Part shown: piece after piece, positions 1 to 6,225 of the stretch
Numbering within the stretch: the first letter of the stretch is position 1
Layout of the letters: each line of letters begins with the position of its first letter
Origin: an uncultured Collinsella sp.
GTDB taxonomy: Bacteria; Actinomycetota; Coriobacteriia; Coriobacteriales; Coriobacteriaceae
NCBI GenBank assembly: GCA_900549245.1
Contig: URNQ01000064.1
Coordinates: 1 to 8,650 of the forward strand
Length of the DNA: 8,650 nt
Direction: 5' to 3'
Notes under the pieces: model-generated
Seen by the model: the letters and a program-made list of their open reading frames with translations, nothing else
Databases searched by the model: none
What the model was told of the DNA's origin: nothing
Translations under genes and position numbers: made by a program

Positions 1-39
1 GCAGATGCGGCAAAGGGACTGTTCCTTTGCCGCATCTGC
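1..39. repeat. Perfect 16-bp hairpin at left edge
   Basis: Positions 1-16 and 24-39 are perfect reverse complements around a 7-nt loop (17-23), starting GCAGATGCGGCAAAGG. The right arm is followed by TTATCAG rather than a run of T, so it is not a textbook terminator on the plus strand. The minus-strand side lies outside the window. It could be the 3' hairpin of a gene to the left or a dispersed palindromic repeat; the sequence alone does not decide. Confidence 0.6.
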
Positions 40-79
40 TTATCAGAAAGATTGATTATTGTTTTCAAGCGAGTAGTCG

Positions 80-182
80 CCCGCCCGCTTCTCACACATA
101 TCGTTCCACGCGCAGTTTCGCAGCGAGCGAAGCGAAGCGAGAATGTTTGAGCATGGAATGATATGTGTGAGAAGCGGGCGGG
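80..182. repeat. 29-bp inverted repeat with 45-nt loop
   Basis: Arms 80-108 and 154-182 are reverse complements at 28 of 29 positions; the one difference would be a G-U pair in RNA. The arms begin CCCGCCCGCTTCTC on the left. The loop contains a short GCGAA-type tandem (about 121-140). Neither strand has a T-run next to the stem, so this is not an ordinary intrinsic terminator. It could still act as an mRNA-stabilising or stopping structure downstream of the glycosyltransferase gene that ends at 264. A REP/BIME-like palindromic repeat is an alternative, inferred from form only. Confidence 0.65.
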
Positions 183-227
183 AGGGATACGAGCGCCCCG
201 CGAGAATGTTTGAGCACGGGATGATAT
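137..227. repeat. Two 28-bp direct repeats
   Basis: Positions 137-164 and 200-227 match at 26 of 28 bases, both starting GCGAGAATGTTTGAGCA and ending in GATGATAT or AATGATAT. The first copy runs through the right arm of the 29-bp inverted repeat, so direct and inverted repeats are interleaved. No coding explanation is convincing. A partial duplication of a palindromic repeat unit, or two copies of a dispersed repeat, fits the pattern. Confidence 0.65.
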
Positions 228-263
228 ATAGGGGCCTCCCGCAGGTAAGCGGACATAAAGACG

Positions 264-1565
264 CTAGCGGATATGCGCTGGCTTGCCGCCCCAGTAGAAG
301 CGGCAGAAGGCTCGTTTGAGCTTTTGGGGTTTGCCTACGAGCTCCATGGTTGCGATGGCTATGTCTTCGGCTGCGTGGGGGCGGCGTAGTACTTCGCCGT
401 TGATGAGTAGGGCTTTGAGTGATTCGGGATGGTCGTGCAAGTGACGTAGGGTAACGATGAGCTCTCGTGCGGTGGTGACATGCATGCTGGCGCCCATGCC
501 GGTGAGCATGGTGGTGTTGGCCTTTTCCTGGCCATAGGACTTGCCCAGCAGAATCATCGGCAGATGTGCGCATAGGCACTCGGTGACCGTGAGTCCGCCC
601 GATTTGAGGATTGCCAGGTCGCATCCGTGCATGAGGGCCGCCATGTCGTCAACATAGTCCAACACCGTGACGTTCTCGAGCTTCATGGCATCGAAGAGCG
701 TCTTCAGCCGGGTGGCATACTCCACGTCTTTGCCGGGCAAAAAGACAAAGTGCATGTCTTCGAAGCTGCGTAGGAAGGGGAGGGTGCGGTCCATCTCCGC
801 GCGAAAGCGAACGTACGGTTGAGGCAAGCTGGCACCGGCCATTACCAGCACGACGGTCTTGTCGGTGGGGAGGTTGAACTTAGCTAGCTCTTCCTCGCGA
901 TCGTAATCCGTGTCGAATCCGGCGCGAATAGGAATGCCGGTAATGCGAATCTTTGTCTCGAGCACCTTGCGCGGACGCAGCGTTTCGGCCATAAATTCGT
1001 TGGCAACACAGAATAAATCGGTGTCCTTGTGGGGCCACCATCCCTCGACTTCGTAGTCGGTCGGTACGCAGACGACCGGATAATCGATTCCCGTAATTAC
1101 GCGGGCGCCCACGGCAACATTGGCTGCCGTGATGTGCGTTGCAACCACGGCTATGGGCCTGCGGCTACGAATATATTCGTTGAAGGCGGGGAACATAATT
1201 CGCGACCATGCCGTTCCGCCACCCCAGAGAAGATGTCCCGTAAGCGTATATCGCCAGGTCAGGTCGTAAATGGGGCGCGTGGCTCCCGTAAAAGAAGCCG
1301 CGGTCTTATTGCCGTCGAATTTAATACGTCCAAAATCAAGGATATCGAGCACTTCAATCTCAATATCCTCGGGGATGCCATTGGTGCCGCGGATGAGGTC
1401 GAATGCCTGCGCAATCGCATTTGCGGCGGCCTTGTGGCCCGAGCCAACGGAGGCGTGCACGATGGTCACGAGAGGTTTTTGTTGAGCCAGGAGCGTGGTT
1501 TGCTCCGATTGGGGAGTGCTGTGCGTGAGCAGGGGAGCGTCGTCACTCGTCTGCGCCTGGTCCAT
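264..1565 (-). CDS. MGDG-synthase-like glycolipid glycosyltransferase (GT28/UgtP type)
   Basis: A protein of 433 residues that resembles monogalactosyldiacylglycerol synthases and processive diacylglycerol glucosyltransferases, which transfer a sugar from a UDP donor to diacylglycerol at the inner membrane face. The N-terminal MGDG_synth region carries the GSGH motif (41-44) followed by KAAANAIA. The C-terminal GT28 nucleotide-sugar region contains KSGGLTVTE (321-329) followed by LPMIL. The first 30 residues are Gln/Thr-rich and probably disordered. The start was placed at 1565, not at upstream 1604, because GGGGAG (1577-1572) lies 6 nt before this ATG. The gene is divergent from trxB with a 118-bp gap. 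The sugar and acceptor cannot be read from sequence: it probably makes a membrane glycolipid or lipoteichoic-type anchor, and a different lipid glycosyltransferase role is possible. Confidence 0.85.
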   Translation of the reverse strand: MDQAQTSDDAPLLTHSTPQSEQTTLLAQQKPLVTIVHASVGSGHKAAANAIAQAFDLIRGTNGIPEDIEIEVLDILDFGRIKFDGNKTAASFTGATRPIYDLTWRYTLTGHLLWGGGTAWSRIMFPAFNEYIRSRRPIAVVATHITAANVAVGARVITGIDYPVVCVPTDYEVEGWWPHKDTDLFCVANEFMAETLRPRKVLETKIRITGIPIRAGFDTDYDREEELAKFNLPTDKTVVLVMAGASLPQPYVRFRAEMDRTLPFLRSFEDMHFVFLPGKDVEYATRLKTLFDAMKLENVTVLDYVDDMAALMHGCDLAILKSGGLTVTECLCAHLPMILLGKSYGQEKANTTMLTGMGASMHVTTARELIVTLRHLHDHPESLKALLINGEVLRRPHAAEDIAIATMELVGKPQKLKRAFCRFYWGGKPAHIR

Positions 1566-1683
1566 CGATAACTCCCCTTCAGCTTTGTAATACGGATTTA
1601 TCATTGTAGTGCATGAGTGTCACGTTCACGTAAATTTGGGTATGAGCGCAAAGAACGACAACGTTTCGACGAAAGGACGCTTC
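1566..1683. promoter_or_regulatory. Divergent promoter region, glycosyltransferase / trxB
   Basis: This spacer must hold promoters for both divergent genes. On the minus strand, -10 candidates are TACAAT (1608-1603) or GATAAA (1602-1597), with a tandem ACGTGA-ACGTGA upstream but no good -35. On the plus strand only weak hexamers are visible (TAAATT near 1631). The ribosome binding sites are clear: GGGGAG at 1577-1572 for the minus gene and GAAAGGA at 1671-1677 for trxB. Confidence 0.4.
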
Positions 1684-2622
1684 ATGACTACCGATAAGCC
1701 GATCGATGTTGCGATTATCGGTGGCGGCCCCGCGGGCTATGCTGCCGCCATTTATGCTGCGCGTGCCAACCTGACGACGACCGTGATTGAGCAGGGCATG
1801 TCGGGAGGGCAGATCGCCACAACCAATGAGGTCGAGAACTATCCGGGTTTCCCGCTCCTGAGTGGCGCCGAACTCGGCGAGCGTTTTCAGCAGCATGCAG
1901 AGGGCCTGGGAGCACAGGTTACATGGAGCATGGTTACGGGTATCGATTACGATGCCGATGCAGCGTTGTTTACGGTGCATCACGATATGGGCGATACGCT
2001 GGCCTCGAGCGTTATCGCTTGCATGGGTGCCACGCCGCGTCCGGCAGGTTTCGCAGGCGAGGATACGTATCGCGGTCGTGGCGTTTCATATTGCGCAACA
2101 TGTGACGGCATGTTTTTCCGCGGCAAGCAGGTTTTTGTAATCGGTGGTGGCAATTCGGCATGCGAAGAGGCTCTGTTCCTGTCCGACATTGCCAGCAGTG
2201 TGACCATCGTGCTGCGCCGCGACCAGTTCCGTGCGCCCGATGGTGTTGTTCAGAAAGTACTCGCAAAGGACAATATTACAGTTAGGTACCAAACTAGTAT
2301 TGTGGAGCTATCGGGCGAAGCCATGCCAACGACGATTACCTTTAAGGACAATGCATCCGGCGAGACTCATACCGAGTCATTTGAGCCCGGCTCGTTTGGC
2401 ATCTTTGTTTTTACGGGGACGCAGCCACATACCGAGCTTGTTGAGCATCTAGTCGACCTGGCTCCCGACGGCGGCATTGTCACCGACGATTCGATGGCCA
2501 CTCGTACGCCCGGCTTATTCGCAGCCGGCGATATCCGCTCCAAGCGTTTACGCCAGGTTGTGACCGCCGTTTCGGACGGAGCCATAGCAGCAACCAGCGC
2601 ATACGCGTTTCTTCGCGGATAA
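1684..2622 (+). CDS. trxB: Thioredoxin reductase
   Basis: A cytoplasmic FAD flavoprotein of 312 residues, the usual length for low-molecular-weight bacterial thioredoxin reductase. It passes electrons from NADPH to thioredoxin for disulfide reduction and oxidative-stress defence. Visible motifs, in order: FAD-binding GGGPAG (13-18), redox-active Cys pair CATC (C137, C140), NADPH-binding GGGNSA (154-159), phosphate-binding type LRRDQFRA (177-184), and the C-terminal FAD motif FAAGDIRSK. Start 1684 is chosen over an ATG at 1609 because GAAAGGA (1671-1677) sits 6 nt upstream and the family N-terminus (DVAIIGGGPAG) follows directly. It looks monocistronic: divergent from the gene before it, with a hairpin 40 nt after the stop. 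No thioredoxin gene is adjacent. LRR in place of the more usual HRR is the only small departure seen. Confidence 0.96.
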   Translation: MTTDKPIDVAIIGGGPAGYAAAIYAARANLTTTVIEQGMSGGQIATTNEVENYPGFPLLSGAELGERFQQHAEGLGAQVTWSMVTGIDYDADAALFTVHHDMGDTLASSVIACMGATPRPAGFAGEDTYRGRGVSYCATCDGMFFRGKQVFVIGGGNSACEEALFLSDIASSVTIVLRRDQFRAPDGVVQKVLAKDNITVRYQTSIVELSGEAMPTTITFKDNASGETHTESFEPGSFGIFVFTGTQPHTELVEHLVDLAPDGGIVTDDSMATRTPGLFAAGDIRSKRLRQVVTAVSDGAIAATSAYAFLRG

Positions 2623-2662
2623 GTACGATAATATATCTTATGTAAGGTTGCTATCTTTAAAC

Positions 2663-2705
2663 AAAGTGGTTGGACGATGCATCAATGTGTTGTCCAACCA
2701 CTTTT
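2663..2705 (+). terminator. Probable terminator after trxB
   Basis: A perfect 13-bp stem (AAAGTGGTTGGAC at 2663-2675 with 2692-2704) is followed by a short T-run (2702-2705, then ACTT). It begins 40 nt after the trxB stop. The inner loop can pair further through wobble pairs. The A-rich 5' side and T-rich 3' side make it a plausible intrinsic terminator, although the T-run is short. It also lies immediately upstream of the DUF1836 promoter, insulating that gene from trxB. Confidence 0.65.
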
Positions 2706-2711
2706 ACTTGC

Positions 2712-2741
2712 CGGCTATGTGGTATGCAAAACTAGATAACC
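2712..2741 (+). promoter_or_regulatory. Candidate operator of the DUF1836 gene
   Basis: Imperfect dyad with outer GGCTAT and ATAACC half-sites and core AAAACTAGATAACC (2728-2741). Aligned with the minus-strand reading of the degV element at 4387-4416, it matches at 26 of 30 positions. It lies just upstream of the -10 candidate TACAAT (2747-2752) and covers the expected -35 position, where no TTGACA-like hexamer is visible. This placement suits autorepression, or control by an activator. Function is inferred from symmetry and the shared sequence. Confidence 0.6.
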
Positions 2742-2776
2742 TAGAATACAATATAGAAAATGAACGGAGGACCTTT
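2742..2776 (+). promoter_or_regulatory. -10 box and ribosome binding site of the DUF1836 gene
   Basis: TACAAT (2747-2752) is a good -10 match preceded by the candidate operator. GGAGGA (2766-2771) is a strong Shine-Dalgarno site 5 nt before ATG 2777 and settles the start. The longer open frame from 2648 would run through the terminator hairpin and operator and is therefore unlikely to be translated. Confidence 0.6.
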
Positions 2777-3388
2777 ATGAACCACGTTAAACACGTTATT
2801 CCGATGTCCGATTCGTCGGTAAGCATTAAGCCCGAGGATATTCAGCCCACGGTGCTGCCCGATGCATTCATTCAGTCCGATATCGTGCGTAAACTCAATA
2901 CGTTGAGTCTGCCGCGCTATAACCAGTTGCCCAATGTGACACTCTACCGCGACCAGGTCATTGAGTATGTTGCGCTGTGGATGGAGCCGCTGTCCATTTG
3001 CGTTGAGCACCCTGTCATTACGCCATCGATGATCAATAACTACGTGAAGGTCGGCCTGGTGCCTGCTCCGGTCAAAAAGCAATATGGCCGCGAGCAGATT
3101 GCCCGCCTGATCGCTATTTGCCTCTTTAAGCAGGTGCTACCTATTGCTGCGGTGCAGGCACTCTTTAACATTCAGCGTTTGAGCTACGATGCCCCGACGG
3201 CCTTCGATTATGTGGTCGATCAGCTCGAGGCATCGATTCGTTCGGCGTTTTCCGTCGAGCAGGCGCCGGTTCCCGATACGGCGCATCAGGTAACGCGTGA
3301 GTCGCTGCTTGTGCGCAGTGCGGTTTCATCCTTCGTTTCGAAGGCGTACCTGATGAGCTATCTAAAGTTTAATGGGTTTAATAGCTAG
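2777..3388 (+). CDS. DUF1836-family putative DNA-binding regulator
   Basis: A cytoplasmic protein of 203 residues with no signal peptide or membrane segment. Residues about 55-135 match the DUF1836 pattern: a segment reading ITPSMINNYVKVGLV (81-95), then KKQYGREQIARLIAIC (100-115), resembling the helix-turn-helix of MerR-like winged-helix proteins, where a tyrosine-containing wing precedes the helices that start with the Arg/Gln segment. Residues 1-54 and the tail after about 145 show nothing recognisable. The family has no firmly established function that I know; DNA-binding regulation is the accepted guess. The gene is convergent with degV and shares a bidirectional terminator with it. Its own promoter and the degV promoter carry the same dyad element, so an autoregulated control role over degV is a reasonable inference, not shown. 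Confidence 0.8.
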   Translation: MNHVKHVIPMSDSSVSIKPEDIQPTVLPDAFIQSDIVRKLNTLSLPRYNQLPNVTLYRDQVIEYVALWMEPLSICVEHPVITPSMINNYVKVGLVPAPVKKQYGREQIARLIAICLFKQVLPIAAVQALFNIQRLSYDAPTAFDYVVDQLEASIRSAFSVEQAPVPDTAHQVTRESLLVRSAVSSFVSKAYLMSYLKFNGFNS

Positions 3389-3400
3389 CCGACGTATAAA

Positions 3401-3448
3401 ACGGGCGGAACAAAGGGCCATCTGTCACTTTGTCCCGCCCGTATTTTT
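3401..3448. terminator. Bidirectional terminator between DUF1836 gene and degV
   Basis: The 15-nt arms ACGGGCGGAACAAAG (3401-3415) and 3428-3442 pair at 14 of 15 positions. On the plus strand the stem is followed by TATTTTT (T-run 3444-3448); on the minus strand it is followed by TTTTATA (3401-3395). It begins 13 nt after the DUF1836 stop and ends 14 nt before the degV stop, so it can serve both convergent genes. Confidence 0.9.
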
Positions 3449-3461
3449 GCTTGGTTGGACT

Positions 3462-4328
3462 TTATTGGCCCGAAGCCACGCCCATGCCGTAGCCGATGAT
3501 GAGGCCGTGCATCTCGGCGTAATAGGAATCTAGCCCGTTACAGGGCATGATGATAGTCTTGGAGCCGGGCCAATGCTCGACTATGCGGTCAGTAAGCGCC
3601 TGGGCTCCAGCTTCGTTCTCAACGTGATCGATGATGACCTCACCGCCCGTAAAGCCCTCAGCTTCCATGGTGTCGATGATCTTGTTGAGCATCTTCTTTT
3701 CGCCACGCGTGTGACCGACGAGTTCGATTTTACCGGCCTCACTCGCCGTGCCCAAAATGCGGATATTGAGCTTGTTGGCAATGACGCCGGCTGCCTTAGG
3801 GATACGTCCGGCTTTGGCCAGGTTTTCGTAATTGCACAAGCTGAAGAGGATTTTGCTGTTCTGCTCAAGGCTATCGAAGTATGCGCAAGCGTCCTCGAAT
3901 GAGACATCCGGATTGCTTGCAAGATAGCGGTCGAACAGCAAGAAAATGAGGTCCATTTTGCCGCCAGCTGCGCGCGAATTGACTAGATGAATCTGCCGGT
4001 CGGGCTCCTCGGCAAGAACCATATCGCGAGCCGTGGCTGCTGCGTTGTAGCTGCCCGACACGCCCTCAGAGATTGGCATGCAGATGGTCTTGTCTGCCAA
4101 TTTGAAGAGCTCGGCCCACTCCCCTACGCTGGGACAAGCGCTCGAAGAAGCGTTCGTCTCCGCCTGAACAGCGCAGTTGAGCTCATGAACATCGAGCGAA
4201 AGGTCATCGATGAATTCACGCTCCCCCACTCGAATTTTGAGGGGCGCAAATGCAAAGGTGGTATGGGGCGCGGTCGGTTGCCAATCGCGGAGGTTGCAGC
4301 TTGAATCGGAGATAAGTGCCCAGCTCAT
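3462..4328 (-). CDS. DegV family fatty-acid-binding protein (FakB-like)
   Basis: A cytoplasmic protein of 288 residues, typical DegV length. DegV proteins bind a single fatty acid; the FakB branch presents it to the kinase FakA for phosphorylation and entry into phospholipid synthesis. Seen here: N-terminal ALISDSSCNL, the ligand-carboxylate loop SSACPS (62-67), the second ligand loop PISEGVSGSYNAA (85-97), and a C-terminal GLDSYYAEMHGLIIGYG segment that replaces the more usual GPHTGPGALG-type ending. No fakA-type kinase gene is in this window, so a FakB role is possible but unproven. Start 4328 has AAAGGA 6 nt upstream. It is transcribed alone from a promoter carrying two dyads (4342-4361 and 4382-4420), one shared with the convergent DUF1836 gene. 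I cannot predict which fatty acid it prefers. Confidence 0.88.
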   Translation of the reverse strand: MSWALISDSSCNLRDWQPTAPHTTFAFAPLKIRVGEREFIDDLSLDVHELNCAVQAETNASSSACPSVGEWAELFKLADKTICMPISEGVSGSYNAAATARDMVLAEEPDRQIHLVNSRAAGGKMDLIFLLFDRYLASNPDVSFEDACAYFDSLEQNSKILFSLCNYENLAKAGRIPKAAGVIANKLNIRILGTASEAGKIELVGHTRGEKKMLNKIIDTMEAEGFTGGEVIIDHVENEAGAQALTDRIVEHWPGSKTIIMPCNGLDSYYAEMHGLIIGYGMGVASGQ

Positions 4329-4341
4329 AGAGGGTCCTTTC

Positions 4342-4363
4342 TAATTGTTCCTCAACAATTATA
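4342..4363 (-). promoter_or_regulatory. degV -10 box and start-site dyad
   Basis: A perfect TATAAT (minus strand, 4363-4358) is followed by an 8-bp perfect dyad TAATTGTT-GAGG-AACAATTA (4361-4342), so the dyad covers the expected transcription start and ends just before the AAAGGA ribosome binding site. No good -35 is seen at the right distance (GTACAT at 4386-4381 with a 17-nt spacer), which suggests that the promoter depends on a regulator. Confidence 0.6.
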
Positions 4364-4381
4364 GCCATCTTGCAAACTGAA

Positions 4382-4420
4382 TGTACGGCTATCTAGTTTT
4401 GAATACTAGATAGCCGTACA
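4382..4420. promoter_or_regulatory. Perfect palindromic operator candidate upstream of degV
   Basis: Arms TGTACGGCTATCTAG (4382-4396) and 4406-4420 are a perfect 15-bp inverted repeat around a 9-nt spacer whose end bases can also pair. It has no adjacent T-run on either strand, and a separate strong terminator already follows the NlpC/P60 gene, so it is not needed as a terminator. Its degV-proximal end reaches the expected -35 position. The central 30 bp match the dyad in front of the DUF1836 gene at 26 positions. Confidence 0.7.
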
Positions 4421-4427
4421 AGATTAG

Positions 4428-4476
4428 AGAAAAAAAGAATGGACCTCGCGACTTAAAGCCACGAGGTCCACATTCA
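4428..4476 (-). terminator. Intrinsic terminator of the NlpC/P60 operon
   Basis: On the minus strand TGGACCTCG (4470-4462) pairs with CGAGGTCCA (4448-4440). In RNA the stem extends inward by four pairs including two G-U, leaving a 5-nt loop, and a GAATG/CATTC pairing extends it outward past a 2-nt bulge. It is followed by TTCTTTTTTTCTC (T7 at 4436-4430). It starts about 20 nt after the stop at 4495 and probably ends the whole pgsA-to-NlpC transcript. Confidence 0.92.
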
Positions 4477-4494
4477 CGCGCTGTGTAAGATGAC

Positions 4495-5622
4495 TTAGTA
4501 ACGCACGAAGATATAGTTGTTGTTCATGCCGGCGGCAACGGAGCTGATGATAACACCCGTGTTGTAGTCGGAAGCATGAATCATCTGACCACCACCGATG
4601 TAAATGCCGGTGTGGTACGAGTTGACCACAACGTCACCGGGCTGCGGATCGGACACACGCGTCCAGCCCATAAAGGTACCCGTGTTGCCGAGGCGGCAAT
4701 AGCGACCCGTGAGGCAATAGCTAACAAAACCAGAGCAGTCGAAGCTGTTCGGTCCAATTCCGCCCCAGGAATAGGCGCAACCAAGCTTGCTGTATGCACG
4801 CGAGACAACAGAACCGCCATCGACGGACTGGCTCGGAGCAGAAGGCGTCGGAGCCGGAGCGGGAGTGGAGGGCTGCGGTGTAGGAGCAGGTGCCGGCGTA
4901 GGAGCCGGAGTGTTGCCGCCCTGGTTGTTGTTATTGCTGGTCTGGCCACCGTTGTTGGTGTTCTCGGTCGTACCGGCAGTCTCGTTGCTCACCGTGGCCT
5001 TCTCGGCAGTGCTGGCGTTGATGCCGGCCTGCAGCGCGGCGTTGGCCTCGGCCTCTGCGGCAAGCTCGGCCTGCAGCTGCGAATCCAGGGAGTTTACGAC
5101 GTTCTGGGCTTCAGCCTGCTGGGCGTTAAGCTCGTCGACCTTCTTTTGCGTGGTGGCGACGTTCTTCTCCTGCTCGGCCTGCTTATCGGTGAGCTGCTGC
5201 TTAAGCTCCTTGACCTCTTGAATGGTCTGAGCTTGCTTATCGGAAACTTTGCCGTAGTAGAACAGACGGTTGAGCATATCGCTCAGATCATCGACACCCG
5301 TCAAAACCTGAAGCAGGCTCAGACCGCCGGTTTTGTACTCGCCGGCGACATAGGTCGAGAGCTTGGCCTGACCATCGGCGATCTCCTGCTGCTTTTGCGT
5401 GATCTCGCCGGCAGTCTGATCGAGCGCCTGCGTCTGCGTGGCAAGCTCATCGTAAATCTGCTGGGTTTGGGTGCCGATCTGCTCGAGTTTCGTACGAGCA
5501 GCGGCAAGGTCGGATGCGGTATCGGCGTAGGCAGGAGCCGCGAGGCCCAAGCCCAAAACACAAGCGAGGGTTGCCGTAGCAGCGCAGCGTGCCATGTTTT
5601 TGTGCGTGTTTGCTGTGCGCAT
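4495..5622 (-). CDS. Secreted coiled-coil NlpC/P60 peptidoglycan endopeptidase
   Basis: A secreted wall hydrolase of 375 residues. The signal peptide runs to APAYA/D (cleavage after residue 33). A long Gln/Glu/Ala-rich coiled coil spans about 35-195, then a Thr/Asn/Gly-rich and Pro/Ala-rich linker (about 200-265), then a C-terminal NlpC/P60 cysteine peptidase domain (about 267-375). Catalytic residues are visible: Cys296 in FDCSGFV, His337 in YHTGIYIGG and His349 in MIHASD. This architecture matches CwlO/PcsB/RipC-type enzymes, which cleave stem peptides and are often activated by FtsEX through the coiled coil; the FtsEX link is family knowledge, not seen here. GAAAGGA precedes the ATG by 6 nt. 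It is the last gene of the cluster, 32 nt after apt, and is followed by a strong terminator. Exact bond specificity cannot be read from sequence. Confidence 0.93.
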   Translation of the reverse strand: MRTANTHKNMARCAATATLACVLGLGLAAPAYADTASDLAAARTKLEQIGTQTQQIYDELATQTQALDQTAGEITQKQQEIADGQAKLSTYVAGEYKTGGLSLLQVLTGVDDLSDMLNRLFYYGKVSDKQAQTIQEVKELKQQLTDKQAEQEKNVATTQKKVDELNAQQAEAQNVVNSLDSQLQAELAAEAEANAALQAGINASTAEKATVSNETAGTTENTNNGGQTSNNNNQGGNTPAPTPAPAPTPQPSTPAPAPTPSAPSQSVDGGSVVSRAYSKLGCAYSWGGIGPNSFDCSGFVSYCLTGRYCRLGNTGTFMGWTRVSDPQPGDVVVNSYHTGIYIGGGQMIHASDYNTGVIISSVAAGMNNNYIFVRY

Positions 5623-5654
5623 GTAGCTTCCTTTCCAGTAACTAAGGGTAACGG

Positions 5655-6185
5655 CTAGTCTACCGTCACCAGGCTAAAGAGCTCCACATCGTCATCAGAC
5701 GGCGTGAGCTTCTCGCGCGGGTTGAGAAACGCAAGCTCAAGTATACAACCGTAACCGATAAGCTTTGCGCCCATATCTCGCACCAGTTTACCTGTTGCCT
5801 CGACGGTTCCGCCCGTCGCGACCAAGTCGTCCAGAATCAACACGGTATCTTTAGAGGTAATGGCATCGGCATGGATCTCAATTGAATCGGTGCCGTACTC
5901 GAGCTCGTAGCTCTGGCTTACGGTCTCGCGCGGCAGCTTGCCCGGTTTACGTGCGGGAACAAAGCCGGCGCCAAGGGCTACAGCCACCGGTACGCCAACC
6001 ATAAAGCCGCGAGCCTCGGGACCCACGACCTTGGTGATTCCCATGCCGGCAAAGTGTTCGGCGAGGGTATCGGTCATGGCTTTGAGCGCCTCGGGATTGC
6101 CAAAGAGCGGCGTGATGTCTTTAAAGATGACTCCGGGCTCGGGATAGTCGGGGATGTCGACGATTTGAGATTCGAAGTCGTACAT
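5655..6185 (-). CDS. apt: Adenine phosphoribosyltransferase
   Basis: A cytoplasmic purine-salvage enzyme of 176 residues that converts adenine and PRPP to AMP and pyrophosphate. It has the adenine phosphoribosyltransferase opening IPDYPEPGVIFKDITPL, the GPEARGF segment, the RKPGKLP loop with ETVSQSYELEYG, and the PRPP-binding motif VLILDDLVATGGT (115-127). Length is normal for the family. I chose ATG 6185 over an in-frame TTG at 6200 because AAAGG lies 7 nt upstream of it and the TTG has no ribosome binding site. It sits 40 nt after the MerR-type gene and 32 nt before the NlpC/P60 gene, so co-transcription is likely. In many Actinobacteria and Firmicutes apt instead neighbours relA or secDF; none of those is present here. 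Confidence 0.95.
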   Translation of the reverse strand: MYDFESQIVDIPDYPEPGVIFKDITPLFGNPEALKAMTDTLAEHFAGMGITKVVGPEARGFMVGVPVAVALGAGFVPARKPGKLPRETVSQSYELEYGTDSIEIHADAITSKDTVLILDDLVATGGTVEATGKLVRDMGAKLIGYGCILELAFLNPREKLTPSDDDVELFSLVTVD

Positions 6186-6225
6186 TGCATGACCTTTCAA
6201 TGGGTTGCCGAAATATCAGCAGCGG

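Noticed and set aside
80..227. Repeats at the left end as a CRISPR array
   Set aside because: Only two direct copies, one embedded in a larger inverted repeat, with no further units, no regular spacers and no cas genes in the window.
43..624. Open frame of 193 residues on the minus strand at the left end
   Set aside because: It overlaps the glycosyltransferase gene in another frame, and its C-terminal part is a translation of the inverted and direct repeats (the same CSNILA peptide appears twice). No ribosome binding site or family resemblance.
1029..1571. Plus-strand open frame of 180 residues opposite the glycosyltransferase gene
   Set aside because: No start signal and no recognisable domain; the opposite strand encodes the MGDG-synthase-type motifs.
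2648..2776. N-terminal extension of the DUF1836 protein
   Set aside because: The extension would translate the trxB terminator hairpin and the promoter/operator; GGAGGA fixes the start at 2777.
4382..4420. Palindrome upstream of degV as a second terminator
   Set aside because: No T-run on either side, a strong terminator already lies at 4428-4476, and a similar element occurs at another promoter, which favours an operator.
4576..5658. Long plus-strand open frame of 360 residues opposite the NlpC/P60 gene
   Set aside because: It is the mirror of the coiled coil and linker codons, very rich in Leu, Gly and Arg with no recognisable domain. The minus-strand frame has a signal peptide, catalytic residues, ribosome binding site and terminator.
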